Source: CAZDCD01 sp964503885 (GTDB taxonomy: Bacteria > Bacteroidota > Bacteroidia > Bacteroidales > UBA10428). Taken from it: 64,000 bases of DNA. The position numbers were made by a program, and so were the translations under genes. Below the pieces are notes generated by a model that searched no databases, was not told the DNA's origin, and saw only the letters and a list, made by a program, of their open reading frames with translations. Within the stretch, counting starts at the first letter, position 1. Each line of letters begins with the position of its first letter. The DNA lies in assembly GCA_964503885.1 (NCBI GenBank), contig CAZDCD010000010.1, positions 62,001-126,000 on the forward strand. The letters run 5' to 3'. This document shows positions 1-8,105 of the stretch, one piece after another.

Positions 1-153
1 AAATCCACCATGAAGATATTGCACCCGCTTCCGAGAGTCAACGAGATCAACCAGGATGTCGACCGGAATCCGAAGGCTTATTATTTCACTCAGGCTCTGA
101 ACGGTGTATTTGTAAGGCAGGCCATAATTACTTCCATTTTGGGTTTAACCTAA
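1..153 (+). CDS. pyrB: Aspartate carbamoyltransferase catalytic subunit, C-terminal end (partial)
   Basis: Only the last 50 codons are in the window; the gene starts upstream. They read K-S-T-M-K-I-L-H-P-L-P-R-V-N-E-I and then a segment with D-x-N-P-K-A-Y-Y-F and V-R-Q-A-I-I, which is the conserved C-terminal part of the PyrB catalytic chain; HPLPR is the segment that helps bind carbamoyl phosphate and aspartate. The stop is TAA at 151-153. The enzyme condenses carbamoyl phosphate and aspartate in pyrimidine synthesis in the cytoplasm. pyrI follows after 14 bases, so the two subunits are surely co-transcribed. Confidence 0.95.
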   Translation, partial: KSTMKILHPLPRVNEINQDVDRNPKAYYFTQALNGVFVRQAIITSILGLT

Positions 154-167
154 ACCAGAGTATTATC

Positions 168-626
168 ATGAAAGACAGGATACTTGAAGTCAGTGCCATA
201 AAAGACGGAACAGTGATCGACCATATTCGTGCCAATAGTTTATTTAAAGTACTCTCCATCCTCGGACTCGACAAAGTGGATAAAACGATGACTTTCGGGA
301 GCAATCTTGAAAGTAAAAAGTTAGGCCGGAAAGCGATCATAAAAATATCGGATTTGTTTTTTAAAGATAAGGATATTAATAAAATAGCCCTTGTGGCCCC
401 CGATGCCAAGCTGAATATTATTAAGAATTACACTGTGGTGGACAAAAAGGTGGTTGAGGTGCCCGATGAGATCATTGGAATTGTAAAATGCATGAATCCG
501 AAATGCATCACCAACAGCGAACAAATTACCACAAAATTTTCGGTAGTATCAAAGAAAGATGTAAAGCTGAAATGCTTTTATTGTGAAAAAATTACCGATC
601 AGAATCATATCGAGATAATCAAGTAG
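168..626 (+). CDS. pyrI: Aspartate carbamoyltransferase regulatory chain
   Basis: A 152-residue protein, the normal length for PyrI. The N-terminal allosteric domain (about residues 1-100) opens with V-x-A-I-K-D-G-T-V-I-D-H-I, the nucleotide-binding start of the family. The C-terminal zinc domain keeps all four cysteine ligands, C108 and C113 (C-M-N-P-K-C) and C136 and C139 (C-F-Y-C). It binds CTP/ATP and assembles with PyrB trimers through the zinc domain, giving feedback control of pyrimidine synthesis. It follows pyrB by 14 bases in the same direction. Nothing looks unusual. Confidence 0.97.
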   Translation: MKDRILEVSAIKDGTVIDHIRANSLFKVLSILGLDKVDKTMTFGSNLESKKLGRKAIIKISDLFFKDKDINKIALVAPDAKLNIIKNYTVVDKKVVEVPDEIIGIVKCMNPKCITNSEQITTKFSVVSKKDVKLKCFYCEKITDQNHIEIIK

Positions 627-667
627 ACTATTTTCTAAGGAATAAAAAGGATCATTTTCAGATTATC

Positions 668-1138
668 CTATTTTCTCAACCTTTCGTATGATTTGACAAG
701 CAATTCATCCCGACGGATACCTCTGAAGGCGAGCAAGTTAAGAATAACACATATGACAGGTATAATGGCAGCAAATTTCAGGGAATGCGAGATGATAGGG
801 AATTTTTTGGTGATCACATGGTAATAATAATAAATAAGAACGACCATTCCGACCATCAGCAACATATTATAAATGGTCAGCCGCATCTGAAGTATCCGGT
901 TGGTAAACAGGAATATGGTATAAAGATTTAAGATGGCAATAACAAGGACCAGAAGTAGATTCGGCCAGGTTGAAAGTATCTTCTGGCTATCATCACCGGT
1001 AATTTTCTTAACCCCGAAACAAAGGTAATGGAGAATACTGCCATCCTGCAGGTCAAAAACAGCAATAGGACTCAGCATCATAAAACTCATCAGGACGACC
1101 ACCAGGAATAGGTAAATTGATTGAACTCTCTGTATCAT
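668..1138 (-). CDS. DUF4293 family membrane protein
   Basis: A 156-residue integral membrane protein with four hydrophobic segments, at about residues 6-28, 58-80, 85-105 and 115-138. The N-terminus M-I-Q-R-V-Q-S-I-Y-L-F-L is the hallmark of the Bacteroidota DUF4293 family, so I use the ATG at 1138 and not the in-frame upstream start at 1183. A TATATTTG box (1163-1156, minus strand), matching the Bacteroidota -7 consensus, lies just upstream and also supports the shorter form. The function of the family is unknown. It points against pyrI and away from the SirB1-type gene. Confidence 0.85.
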   Translation of the reverse strand: MIQRVQSIYLFLVVVLMSFMMLSPIAVFDLQDGSILHYLCFGVKKITGDDSQKILSTWPNLLLVLVIAILNLYTIFLFTNRILQMRLTIYNMLLMVGMVVLIYYYYHVITKKFPIISHSLKFAAIIPVICVILNLLAFRGIRRDELLVKSYERLRK

Positions 1139-1442
1139 CTCAATTGTATTTTGGCCAAATATACAAAAATATCTTGGATGCACAGGCTGAATTAGATAAC
1201 AGGCAATTTTCCGGGCCGAGATCAGTGTTACCTGTTCATAATTTGTAGTATATTTTATTGCGTGTACAATGAAGAAGAATTAAATTTAATCACGTATTCA
1301 ATTTGCGTACTGGCCTGATTTTTGTATAAAAGGATAAATTGCCGGATAGAAGGTATTTGATGGGGAAAGATTGCAGCATTCTACCATTAATTTTGATGAA
1401 TTTGCCTTATTTTTCAGGATAACATTCTTTATTTTTACTATT

Positions 1443-2327
1443 ATGGCAAGGGATACCAAAGAAATCAAAGCCTTAATATCACTCCTGGATGATACCGACT
1501 CTGAAATTCTTAAAGTTGTTTCCAGTAACCTGATGAAGCATGGTCCGGCGGTTATCCCTGATCTGGAAAAGGCATGGGAAACGACCCTGAACGAAAAACT
1601 TCAGGAGAGGCTCGAAAATGTCATTCAGAATATTCAGTTCGCATCAGCAAGGGAAAACCTGATGAACTGGATTAATAACGGTGCGGAATCCATTCTCGAT
1701 GGTGCTGTTTACCTTTCCCAGTTTCAGTTTCCTGAATTGCAGGTGCAGACCGTTGACACGGAAATTGAAAAGATCAGGAAAGATGTATGGCTTGAAATTA
1801 ACAATAACCTCACTGCGTTGGAAAAGGTTAAAGTACTGAATTACATCATATTTGAAATACACAAATTCAGGAGAAATACCACCAATTTCTATTCGCCACA
1901 AAATTCGTACATAAATTCGGTCATTGAATCGAAACGGGGCACCCCCATATCGCTTTCAGTTGTATATCTTGCTGTGGCACATAAGCTTAACATGCCAATA
2001 TACGGAGTGAATCTGCCGAAAAACTTCATTCTGGCTTACAAGGATGAATACAGACAGTATGATTCCAACGACGAACAGAATGACATACTCTTCTATATTA
2101 ATCCTTACAACAAGGGAGCTGTGCTCGGGAAACGTGAAATTGATTATTTTATTCAACAGCAGCAGCTCGAAAAACGTAGAGAATATTACACACCCTGCAG
2201 TAACGTCGACATTATTGTCAGGCTGATAAACAACCTCATGGTTTCGTATGAAAAGATCGACTATCCCGAGAAGGTTGATAAACTAAAAGAGCTTCTCGTA
2301 TCGATCGAAAAATTCCCGGCCGAATGA
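1443..2327 (+). CDS. SirB1 family protein (transglutaminase-like fold)
   Basis: A 294-residue cytoplasmic protein. Residues 1-100 are helical and HEAT-like (D-S-E-I-L-K-V-V-S-S-N-L). Residues 100-240 carry the SirB1/transglutaminase-like core, seen in Y-S-P-Q-N-S-Y-I-N-S-V-I followed by K-R-G-T-P-I-S-L-S-V-V-Y, where the usual catalytic-cysteine position of true transglutaminases is not evident. The ATG at 1443 is preferred to the in-frame start at 1371, because the first 24 codons of the longer form look like leader and the M-A-R-D-T-K-E start fits the family. The stop lies 3 bases from the convergent rny stop. The precise role is unknown. Confidence 0.85.
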   Translation: MARDTKEIKALISLLDDTDSEILKVVSSNLMKHGPAVIPDLEKAWETTLNEKLQERLENVIQNIQFASARENLMNWINNGAESILDGAVYLSQFQFPELQVQTVDTEIEKIRKDVWLEINNNLTALEKVKVLNYIIFEIHKFRRNTTNFYSPQNSYINSVIESKRGTPISLSVVYLAVAHKLNMPIYGVNLPKNFILAYKDEYRQYDSNDEQNDILFYINPYNKGAVLGKREIDYFIQQQQLEKRREYYTPCSNVDIIVRLINNLMVSYEKIDYPEKVDKLKELLVSIEKFPAE

Positions 2328-2330
2328 TAA

Positions 2331-3911
2331 CTATTTGGCGTAGCTGACTGCTCTTGTTTCCCTGATCACTGTTATTTTAACCTGTCCGGGATAGGTCATC
2401 TCATCCTGGATCTTTTTGGAAATCTCGTACGATAAGGTTTCTGCTTCCTTATCATTCACATGGTCGCTGCCTACGATCACCCTTAGTTCTCTTCCTGCCT
2501 GTATTGCATATGTTTTCGTCACACCCGGATAAGACAGGGCAAGCGATTCAAGGTCTTTTAACCGTTTGATATACGATTCAACAACTTCGCGCCGGGCACC
2601 GGGTCTTGCTCCCGATATGGCATCGCAGACCTGTACAATAGGTGATATCAAAGTGGTCATTTCCACTTCATCGTGATGCGATCCGATGGCATTGCATATT
2701 TCAGGTTTCTCTTTGAAATTTTCGGCCAGTTTCATGCCGAAAACGGCATGCGGCATTTCAGGTTCGTCATCCGGCACCTTGCCAATGTCGTGAAGCAGAC
2801 CGGCCCGTTTGGCCAGTTTTGTATTGAGACCGAGTTCTGCAGCCATAATGGCGCAAAGATTTGCAACTTCCCTGGAGTGTTGAAGCAGGTTCTGTCCGTA
2901 AGACGACCGGTATTTCATTTTGCCGATCAGTCGTATCAGTTCAGGATGCATGCCATGTATTCCAAGATCGATTGTCGTGCGTTTGCCGATTTCGACAATT
3001 TCCTCTTCTACCTGTTTCTGGGTCTTGGCGACAATCTCTTCAATACGCGCGGGATGTATCCTGCCATCGGTCACCAACTGATGAAGGGCAAGTCGGGCTA
3101 TTTCACGCCTTACCGGATCGAATGCTGATAAGATGATCGCTTCAGGCGTATCATCAACAATAATCTCAACCCCGGTTGCTGATTCCAGTGCCCTTATATT
3201 CCTGCCCTCACGGCCTATTATCCGGCCTTTGATTTCATCCGAGTCAATGTTGAACACGGTTACCGAGTTTTCAATGGCCGCTTCGCTGGCCACCCGCTGG
3301 ATGGTTTCGATCACTACTTTTTTGGCATTTCGTGTGGCGGTCATCTTTGCTTCATCCATGATTTCATTCACATACGACATTGCCTGGGTTTTGGCTTCCT
3401 CTTTCAGGGATTCAATAAGCTGATCTTTTGCTTCATCGGCTGAGAAGCCCGAGATGGTTTCAAGCTGTTCTACCTGTTGTTTATGCGATTTATCGAGTTC
3501 CTCGGCTTTTTTCTCTACAAGACCGAGTTGTACATTTAAATTTTCACGTATCTTCTCAACTTCATTCCGTATCCGCTGACTTTCTTCAAACTTCTGCGAC
3601 AACAGCGTTTCTTTCTGCCTGATTTTTGTTTCCGAAACAGTCATCTTGCTGTTTTTCTCGTTGATATACCTTTCGTGGTCTGCCTTAAGCTGTAAAAATC
3701 GTTCTTTAGCCTGAAGGATCTTATCCTTTTTAATGACCTCAGCTTCAGCCTCAGCCTCTTTAATAATACTGGTTTTCCTTCTCTTCAGGGCTATCTGCCA
3801 TACTATGTATGAGATAACAGCTCCTGCTGCAAAAAAACCCGAACCGATGATCAGGGTCTTCAAAACCAGCGAACTATCTGAAAAGACTAAAAGTGTTATC
3901 ATATCGCTCAT
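2331..3911 (-). CDS. rny: Ribonuclease Y
   Basis: A 526-residue membrane-anchored endoribonuclease that initiates mRNA decay. An N-terminal transmembrane segment (about residues 14-38) is followed by a long charged coiled coil (40-210). A KH RNA-binding domain follows (G-R-I-I-G-R-E-G-R-N-I-R, about 228-240), then an HD domain with the catalytic pair H374-D375 in L-L-H-D-I-G-K. Length and domain order are typical of the family. The probable 6S RNA and zapA lie directly upstream on the same strand. The start M-S-D-M-I-T is taken at 3911; the second Met would also be acceptable. Confidence 0.97.
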   Translation of the reverse strand: MSDMITLLVFSDSSLVLKTLIIGSGFFAAGAVISYIVWQIALKRRKTSIIKEAEAEAEVIKKDKILQAKERFLQLKADHERYINEKNSKMTVSETKIRQKETLLSQKFEESQRIRNEVEKIRENLNVQLGLVEKKAEELDKSHKQQVEQLETISGFSADEAKDQLIESLKEEAKTQAMSYVNEIMDEAKMTATRNAKKVVIETIQRVASEAAIENSVTVFNIDSDEIKGRIIGREGRNIRALESATGVEIIVDDTPEAIILSAFDPVRREIARLALHQLVTDGRIHPARIEEIVAKTQKQVEEEIVEIGKRTTIDLGIHGMHPELIRLIGKMKYRSSYGQNLLQHSREVANLCAIMAAELGLNTKLAKRAGLLHDIGKVPDDEPEMPHAVFGMKLAENFKEKPEICNAIGSHHDEVEMTTLISPIVQVCDAISGARPGARREVVESYIKRLKDLESLALSYPGVTKTYAIQAGRELRVIVGSDHVNDKEAETLSYEISKKIQDEMTYPGQVKITVIRETRAVSYAK

Positions 3912-3921
3912 CTATTTAAAT

Positions 3922-4131
3922 TAAAAAAAAACCCGCATACATCTCTCCAGCTCTTGATAAAACCCCAGTATGACATGGGTGGAGTAGCCATCCTGTTTCG
4001 AGTTTCCAATGTTCCCGACGAATCGGGATTTTCCGGCGAACCGGAAATATGGCCTGCTCTGGACAAGGTGAGACCAACTCCAATTTGCTTAGTGTTGAGT
4101 TTCACAATCGAATGAAGAAACTATGCGGGCT
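3922..4131 (-). ncRNA. ssrS: Probable 6S RNA (ssrS)
   Basis: The roughly 210-base spacer between zapA and rny folds as one RNA on the minus strand. Its ends form a perfect 8-bp closing stem (4122-4129 with 3932-3939, CCCGCATA/TATGCGGG), followed at once by a run of nine T residues on that strand, as in a 6S RNA with a built-in terminator. Inside, TGGAGT can pair with ACTCCA. The tip carries two adjacent short hairpins with TTCG loops at about 4020-4055. Length, closing stem, internal unpaired region and position next to zapA, the classic ssrS neighbour, all agree. No clear own promoter was found, so processing from the zapA transcript is possible. It could instead be another structured RNA. 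Confidence 0.65.
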
Positions 4132-4160
4132 ATGTCTAGTACTATATTAAAGAACGTATA

Positions 4161-4451
4161 TTACTCCCCTTTAAGATACTCACTCAGCTCTGAATCCAAC
4201 TCCTGCAGTATCGCTTCCAGACCTTCGTTGTTCTGGTTTTGTTCCAGTTCAATCATTTTGGTTACGAACTGAAGTGCTGCCATCGCCAAAAAATCCTGAG
4301 TATCCTTATCTGTATACCTCTGCTTATATTGAAGAACCTTTTCGTTTATTAATCTGGCTGCTTTCCTGATCTTTTCCTCATCAGTTCCGTCAATTTTTAA
4401 CGGATAAAACCTGTCAGCCACATTAACTTTTATTGAAAGCTTTTCGTCCAT
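4161..4451 (-). CDS. zapA: Cell division protein ZapA
   Basis: A 96-residue protein of normal ZapA length. The N-terminal beta part begins K-L-S-I-K-V-N-V-A-D-R-F-Y-P-L and contains D-E-E-K-I-R-K-A-A-R-L-I-N-E-K. The C-terminal half is a helix forming a coiled coil (F-L-A-M-A-A-L-Q and following). ZapA binds and bundles FtsZ at the division ring. It lies 19 bases downstream of a small coiled-coil gene and upstream of the 6S RNA candidate and rny. The gene looks intact. Confidence 0.92.
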   Translation of the reverse strand: MDEKLSIKVNVADRFYPLKIDGTDEEKIRKAARLINEKVLQYKQRYTDKDTQDFLAMAALQFVTKMIELEQNQNNEGLEAILQELDSELSEYLKGE

Positions 4452-4470
4452 CCCATCTATATGGTTCTAC

Positions 4471-4764
4471 TTATTTATTTAAAAGAGCAATACATTTATC
4501 AATTTCCCGCACAATTCTGTTAACCTTTATCTTTGCTTCATGCGAATTCTCTCCCGAAGCCAGAATTGCCTTCGCAAATTTTATATTGTTCGATTTCTCT
4601 GCTGTTTCATTTAGTTTTTTTTCCAGAAAATGAATTTGTTCTGCAAGTTCTTTGTTTTTCGATTCGAGTATTTTGTTCCTGAATTTATGCTCTTCATAAA
4701 GTGTGATTATACTCTTTATCTTGGCCCTCAAGCCGCTGATCTTATCGTCAAACTTGCTTTCCAT
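4471..4764 (-). CDS. Small coiled-coil protein upstream of zapA
   Basis: A 97-residue protein made almost entirely of heptad-like helix (about residues 5-60, rich in K, E, L, I and N), ending in a helix with I-V-R-E-I-D-K-C-I-A-L-L. It has no signal peptide and should be cytoplasmic. Its position immediately before zapA suggests a division-ring partner comparable in style to ZapB, but the family cannot be named from sequence alone. A TATCTTTG box (4778-4771) with TTTG at 4804-4801 on the minus strand resembles a Bacteroidota promoter. It lies so close to the ATG that the message would be nearly leaderless. Confidence 0.75.
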   Translation of the reverse strand: MESKFDDKISGLRAKIKSIITLYEEHKFRNKILESKNKELAEQIHFLEKKLNETAEKSNNIKFAKAILASGENSHEAKIKVNRIVREIDKCIALLNK

Positions 4765-4892
4765 TCATAACAAAGATATATCAAAATACTATTCCTTTAA
4801 CAAAAATACAAAATTTATGTTTGAATTCCAGTGGGCATAACAAAATTATGAATGTATATTCGCAGGAACAATATGAACTAAATTTGCAAGGC

Positions 4893-6629
4893 ATGAAGCA
4901 GTCTCTGCGACTACGATTCTCGTGTGTTTTATTTATTTTTATGTTACCCTGCATAGCCCTTGCACAAAAACTGCCTGATAAGAATTATTTCGGATCACCG
5001 GTAAATATACCTATCCTGTTGAGTGGCAATTTCGGCGAGATCAGGTCGGCACATTTTCATTCGGGCATTGATATCAAAACACAGCAGGTTTCCGGAAAAC
5101 CGGTTTTTGCAGCGGCCGACGGTTATGTCTCCAGGATAAAAATACAGGGAAGCGGTTATGGAAAATCGCTTTATATTTCTCATCCTAACGGGTATACAAC
5201 AGTATACGCCCATCTTAACGATTTTATCCCATCGCTTGCCCAATATGTCAAATCGTATCAGTATCGTATGCAACAATTTGAGGCAGATATTTACCCTCCG
5301 GTCAATGCCTTCAGGTTCAGAAAAGGAGAACAGATCGGTATTTCAGGCAACACTGGGAATTCGGGCGGTCCACACCTGCATTTTGAGATCAGGGACCCGC
5401 TGCAACGTCCTGTAAATGCACTGCTGTTTGACTTCAATATTACAGACAACATCAAGCCGGTAATTGAGAACCTTGCTGTTTACCCCGTCGGTAATGAAAC
5501 GGTGATCAATGGAAAACACGCCATGCTGTTGCTTAAGCCTGTAAAAAAGGACGGGCATTATGTTTTGAGCCAGAATCCATTAATCCTCTCGGGAAGGGCT
5601 GGATTCGGACTGGAGGCATACGATTATCTTAACGGTTCAGGCAACAGGTGCACTGTTTATTCCATTGAGCTGAAAATTGATGATGTTGTGTATTATAAGC
5701 ATGAAATGGAACGGTTCTCTTTTGATGAAGTAAAATACGTCAGCAGCCATATCGATTATGCAGAGAATATTCTTCATAATATTAAGATACACAAGCTCTT
5801 TCCTGATCCTAATAACAGGCTTGATATCTATAAAAAAATAAATAACGGGGGGATCGTGGATTTTTCAGATGATTCAATCCATCATGCTGTGATTACGGTA
5901 AAAGATTCATACATGAATTCTTCAACTCTTCAATTTGACATTCAAAACAGTACGCTGAACTATCCGGTCGTGGAAACCGGCAGTGACAGTTCATACGGTA
6001 AAATTTTCTACTACAATACAATAAATTCATATGAAAATCCATCTGTGAAGATTCATCTGCCTGCAAATATACTGTTCAATGATATTCATTTTACGTATTC
6101 ACGGATCCCGTCGGATTCATTGGCCGTCTCTGACACACATTCCGTCCATACCGATCTTGTACCGCTGGCAGGCAGATTCACCCTTTCGGTGAAAACGAAG
6201 AATATTCCTGGAAATTTAAGAGCTAAAGCGTTGCTTGTATATATTAACAGGGATAATTCATCGGATCCTGCGGGTGGAACATGGGATAACGGGTTTATTA
6301 CCGGCATGGTAAATAAATTCGGGAGGTATGTAGTCATGATCGATACCACACCACCGGTTATCAAACCTGCCGGTTTTAGTAACAACGGATACTATAAGAA
6401 AGGCGACCGGATTACTTTTGAAATAACGGATGATCTGGCCGGAATAGATACTTATTCCGGTACCATTGATGGCCATTGGGCACTTTTCGAATACGATCCT
6501 AAATCCAATACTCTGGGTTATTCCATTGATCCAGAACGGATAGGAGAAGGTAAAAAGCATCGGCTGGAACTTATCATAACGGATGAAAGAAAGAACAGGA
6601 CAGTGTATCGTGGAAATTTCAACGACTAG
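4893..6629 (+). CDS. Secreted M23 family (LytM-type) metallopeptidase
   Basis: A 578-residue exported protein. The start is placed at the ATG at 4893, which gives a clean signal peptide ending A-L-A-Q near residue 25; the longer frame from 4821 would put 24 polar residues before it. The M23 domain lies at about residues 45-185, with zinc ligands H56 and D60 (H-S-G-I-D) and the H161-L-H163 motif. The rest, about 190-578, is beta-rich and of unknown role, ending in an Ig-like region. It probably cuts peptidoglycan cross-bridges or peptides in the periplasm. A TAAATTTG box at 4879-4886 could be a -7 element. anmK follows 6 bases later, which fits a joint role in cell-wall turnover. Confidence 0.9.
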   Translation: MKQSLRLRFSCVLFIFMLPCIALAQKLPDKNYFGSPVNIPILLSGNFGEIRSAHFHSGIDIKTQQVSGKPVFAAADGYVSRIKIQGSGYGKSLYISHPNGYTTVYAHLNDFIPSLAQYVKSYQYRMQQFEADIYPPVNAFRFRKGEQIGISGNTGNSGGPHLHFEIRDPLQRPVNALLFDFNITDNIKPVIENLAVYPVGNETVINGKHAMLLLKPVKKDGHYVLSQNPLILSGRAGFGLEAYDYLNGSGNRCTVYSIELKIDDVVYYKHEMERFSFDEVKYVSSHIDYAENILHNIKIHKLFPDPNNRLDIYKKINNGGIVDFSDDSIHHAVITVKDSYMNSSTLQFDIQNSTLNYPVVETGSDSSYGKIFYYNTINSYENPSVKIHLPANILFNDIHFTYSRIPSDSLAVSDTHSVHTDLVPLAGRFTLSVKTKNIPGNLRAKALLVYINRDNSSDPAGGTWDNGFITGMVNKFGRYVVMIDTTPPVIKPAGFSNNGYYKKGDRITFEITDDLAGIDTYSGTIDGHWALFEYDPKSNTLGYSIDPERIGEGKKHRLELIITDERKNRTVYRGNFND

Positions 6630-6635
6630 AATAGC

Positions 6636-7703
6636 ATGACCCTGAAATATATCATAGGCACTATGTCTGGTACCAGTCTTGACGGACTCGATATCGCCTG
6701 CTGTTCATTTGCCCGGGGAAAAAACAGGTGGGAATATACCATTAAAGAGGCTATTACCATTCCATATACTCCGGACTTGGTCAACCTTCTTAAAGGAGCA
6801 GCCGGATGCTCTGGTATGGAGCTGATAGAACGCCACCATGAGTATGGTAAATATATTGGGAGTGAAGTATTGCATTTTCTGGAATTAAAAAAATGTAAAG
6901 CAGATCTGATCGCCTCACACGGACATACTGTTTTTCATCAACCCGGGAAAGGTATTGCGTTTCAACTTGGGAACGGAGCAGCCATCGCCGCTTTTACCGG
7001 TATATCAACCGTTTCTGATTTCAGAATACTCGACGTTGCCCATGGGGGACAAGGTGCTCCTCTTGTACCGTTCGGCGACCGGTTATTGTTTGGTGAGTAT
7101 GATGCATGCCTGAATCTTGGAGGATTCTCAAATATCTCATTTGAAAAAGGTAACCGGCGCATAGCCTATGATATTTGTCCGGTAAACACTGTAATAAACC
7201 TGCTTTCACAGAAAGCGGGCTTTGCGATGGATAAGAATGGTGCTATGGCGGCAGGCGGAATGATCATTCCACCATTATTGTCTGAACTCAATGATATTGA
7301 ATACTACCGGAAACAATTCCCCAAATCACTGGGTCTTGAATGGCTTGAACAACAGGTATTACCGCTGATTGCTGCTCACAGGACCGGAATTCCTGATCTG
7401 TTGAGAACAGTTTATGAGCATATTTCATTGCAGATTGCCGTTGCACTGAATTCCACAGGCGGAAAAAACGTGCTTGTAACCGGAGGCGGGGCCTGCAACA
7501 ATTTTCTGATGGACCTGATTGCAAAAAAAACCCGGATCAGATTGATCATTCCTGAAGAAAAAACTGTGCATTATAAAGAAGCGCTTATATTTGGATTGCT
7601 CGGTATGCTAAGATATTTAGGGGAGATCAACTCATACAGTTCCGTAACGGGTGCCAGTCGTGATTTGTCTCTGGGCGTAGTGCACCTGATTAATGCGCAG
7701 TAA
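6636..7703 (+). CDS. anmK: Anhydro-N-acetylmuramic acid kinase
   Basis: A 355-residue kinase of usual length. The N-terminal motif I-G-T-M-S-G-T-S-L-D-G-L-D is diagnostic. A further conserved run is A-H-G-G-Q-G-A-P-L-V-P, and the nucleotide-binding motif V-T-G-G-G-A-C-N-N lies near the C-terminus. The enzyme phosphorylates and opens 1,6-anhydro-MurNAc released from peptidoglycan, giving MurNAc-6-phosphate for recycling in the cytoplasm. It is likely transcribed with the M23 peptidase gene 6 bases upstream. Nothing is missing. Confidence 0.96.
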   Translation: MTLKYIIGTMSGTSLDGLDIACCSFARGKNRWEYTIKEAITIPYTPDLVNLLKGAAGCSGMELIERHHEYGKYIGSEVLHFLELKKCKADLIASHGHTVFHQPGKGIAFQLGNGAAIAAFTGISTVSDFRILDVAHGGQGAPLVPFGDRLLFGEYDACLNLGGFSNISFEKGNRRIAYDICPVNTVINLLSQKAGFAMDKNGAMAAGGMIIPPLLSELNDIEYYRKQFPKSLGLEWLEQQVLPLIAAHRTGIPDLLRTVYEHISLQIAVALNSTGGKNVLVTGGGACNNFLMDLIAKKTRIRLIIPEEKTVHYKEALIFGLLGMLRYLGEINSYSSVTGASRDLSLGVVHLINAQ

Positions 7704-7734
7704 TGGTATTTTGGTAAAATTAAAATGGCGTGAG

Positions 7735-7773
7735 TTAAAAAAAGAAATGGGTGAGAGTATGAACTCTCACCCA
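7735..7773 (-). terminator. Rho-independent terminator read on the minus strand
   Basis: An 11-bp perfect stem (7748-7758 with 7763-7773, loop ATGA) is followed on the minus strand by a T-rich run at 7747-7735. On the plus strand the hairpin has no T-tract, so it works only weakly for anmK. No minus-strand gene lies upstream of it, so the transcript it would end is not obvious. Confidence 0.6.
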
Positions 7774-7862
7774 ACCTTAACCCTAACTAAAAATGACAAT
7801 CTAATTATTAACTAAACCTACTAACTACTATAAAACTAAAACTAACCAAAACTTTTTTCTTG
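7774..7862. other. G-depleted intergenic tract between anmK and the C69 peptidase
   Basis: Within the 400-base spacer 7704-8105, about 90 bases are almost free of G on the plus strand. They are built of short CTAA/ACTAAC-like units; the minus strand reads as repeated TTAG/GTTAG. The tract abuts the minus-oriented terminator and holds no open frame. It could be a small RNA read on the minus strand or a leftover leader. The rest of the spacer (7863-8105) is AT-rich with no recognisable element. Confidence 0.4.
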
Positions 7863-8105
7863 TGTGTATTACCTATGAAAATTACAAGTTTCAAAATATT
7901 AAACGTCAAAACTAGGCAAATTGTTATTTTTGACAGGGGTTATTTTGATGAAATTAACTTTTTTTAAGATATACCTTCAAAATTCTTAGGTTATCACAAA
8001 AATGCCATGAATTTTAAGAACCGGGATAAATCTTCAAAGGATTTTGATCCAAAAATGCAAAAGAAATAATTGTTAATTTTATATATCATTTCAAATTCTA
8101 TAGCT

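Noticed and set aside
2673..3128. Long antisense frame within rny
   Set aside because: A shadow of the RNase Y reading frame; no start context or protein-like features.
3908..4105. 65-codon minus-strand frame between zapA and rny
   Set aside because: It lies inside the structured RNA candidate, has an unlikely composition and no homology pattern; the RNA explanation is better.
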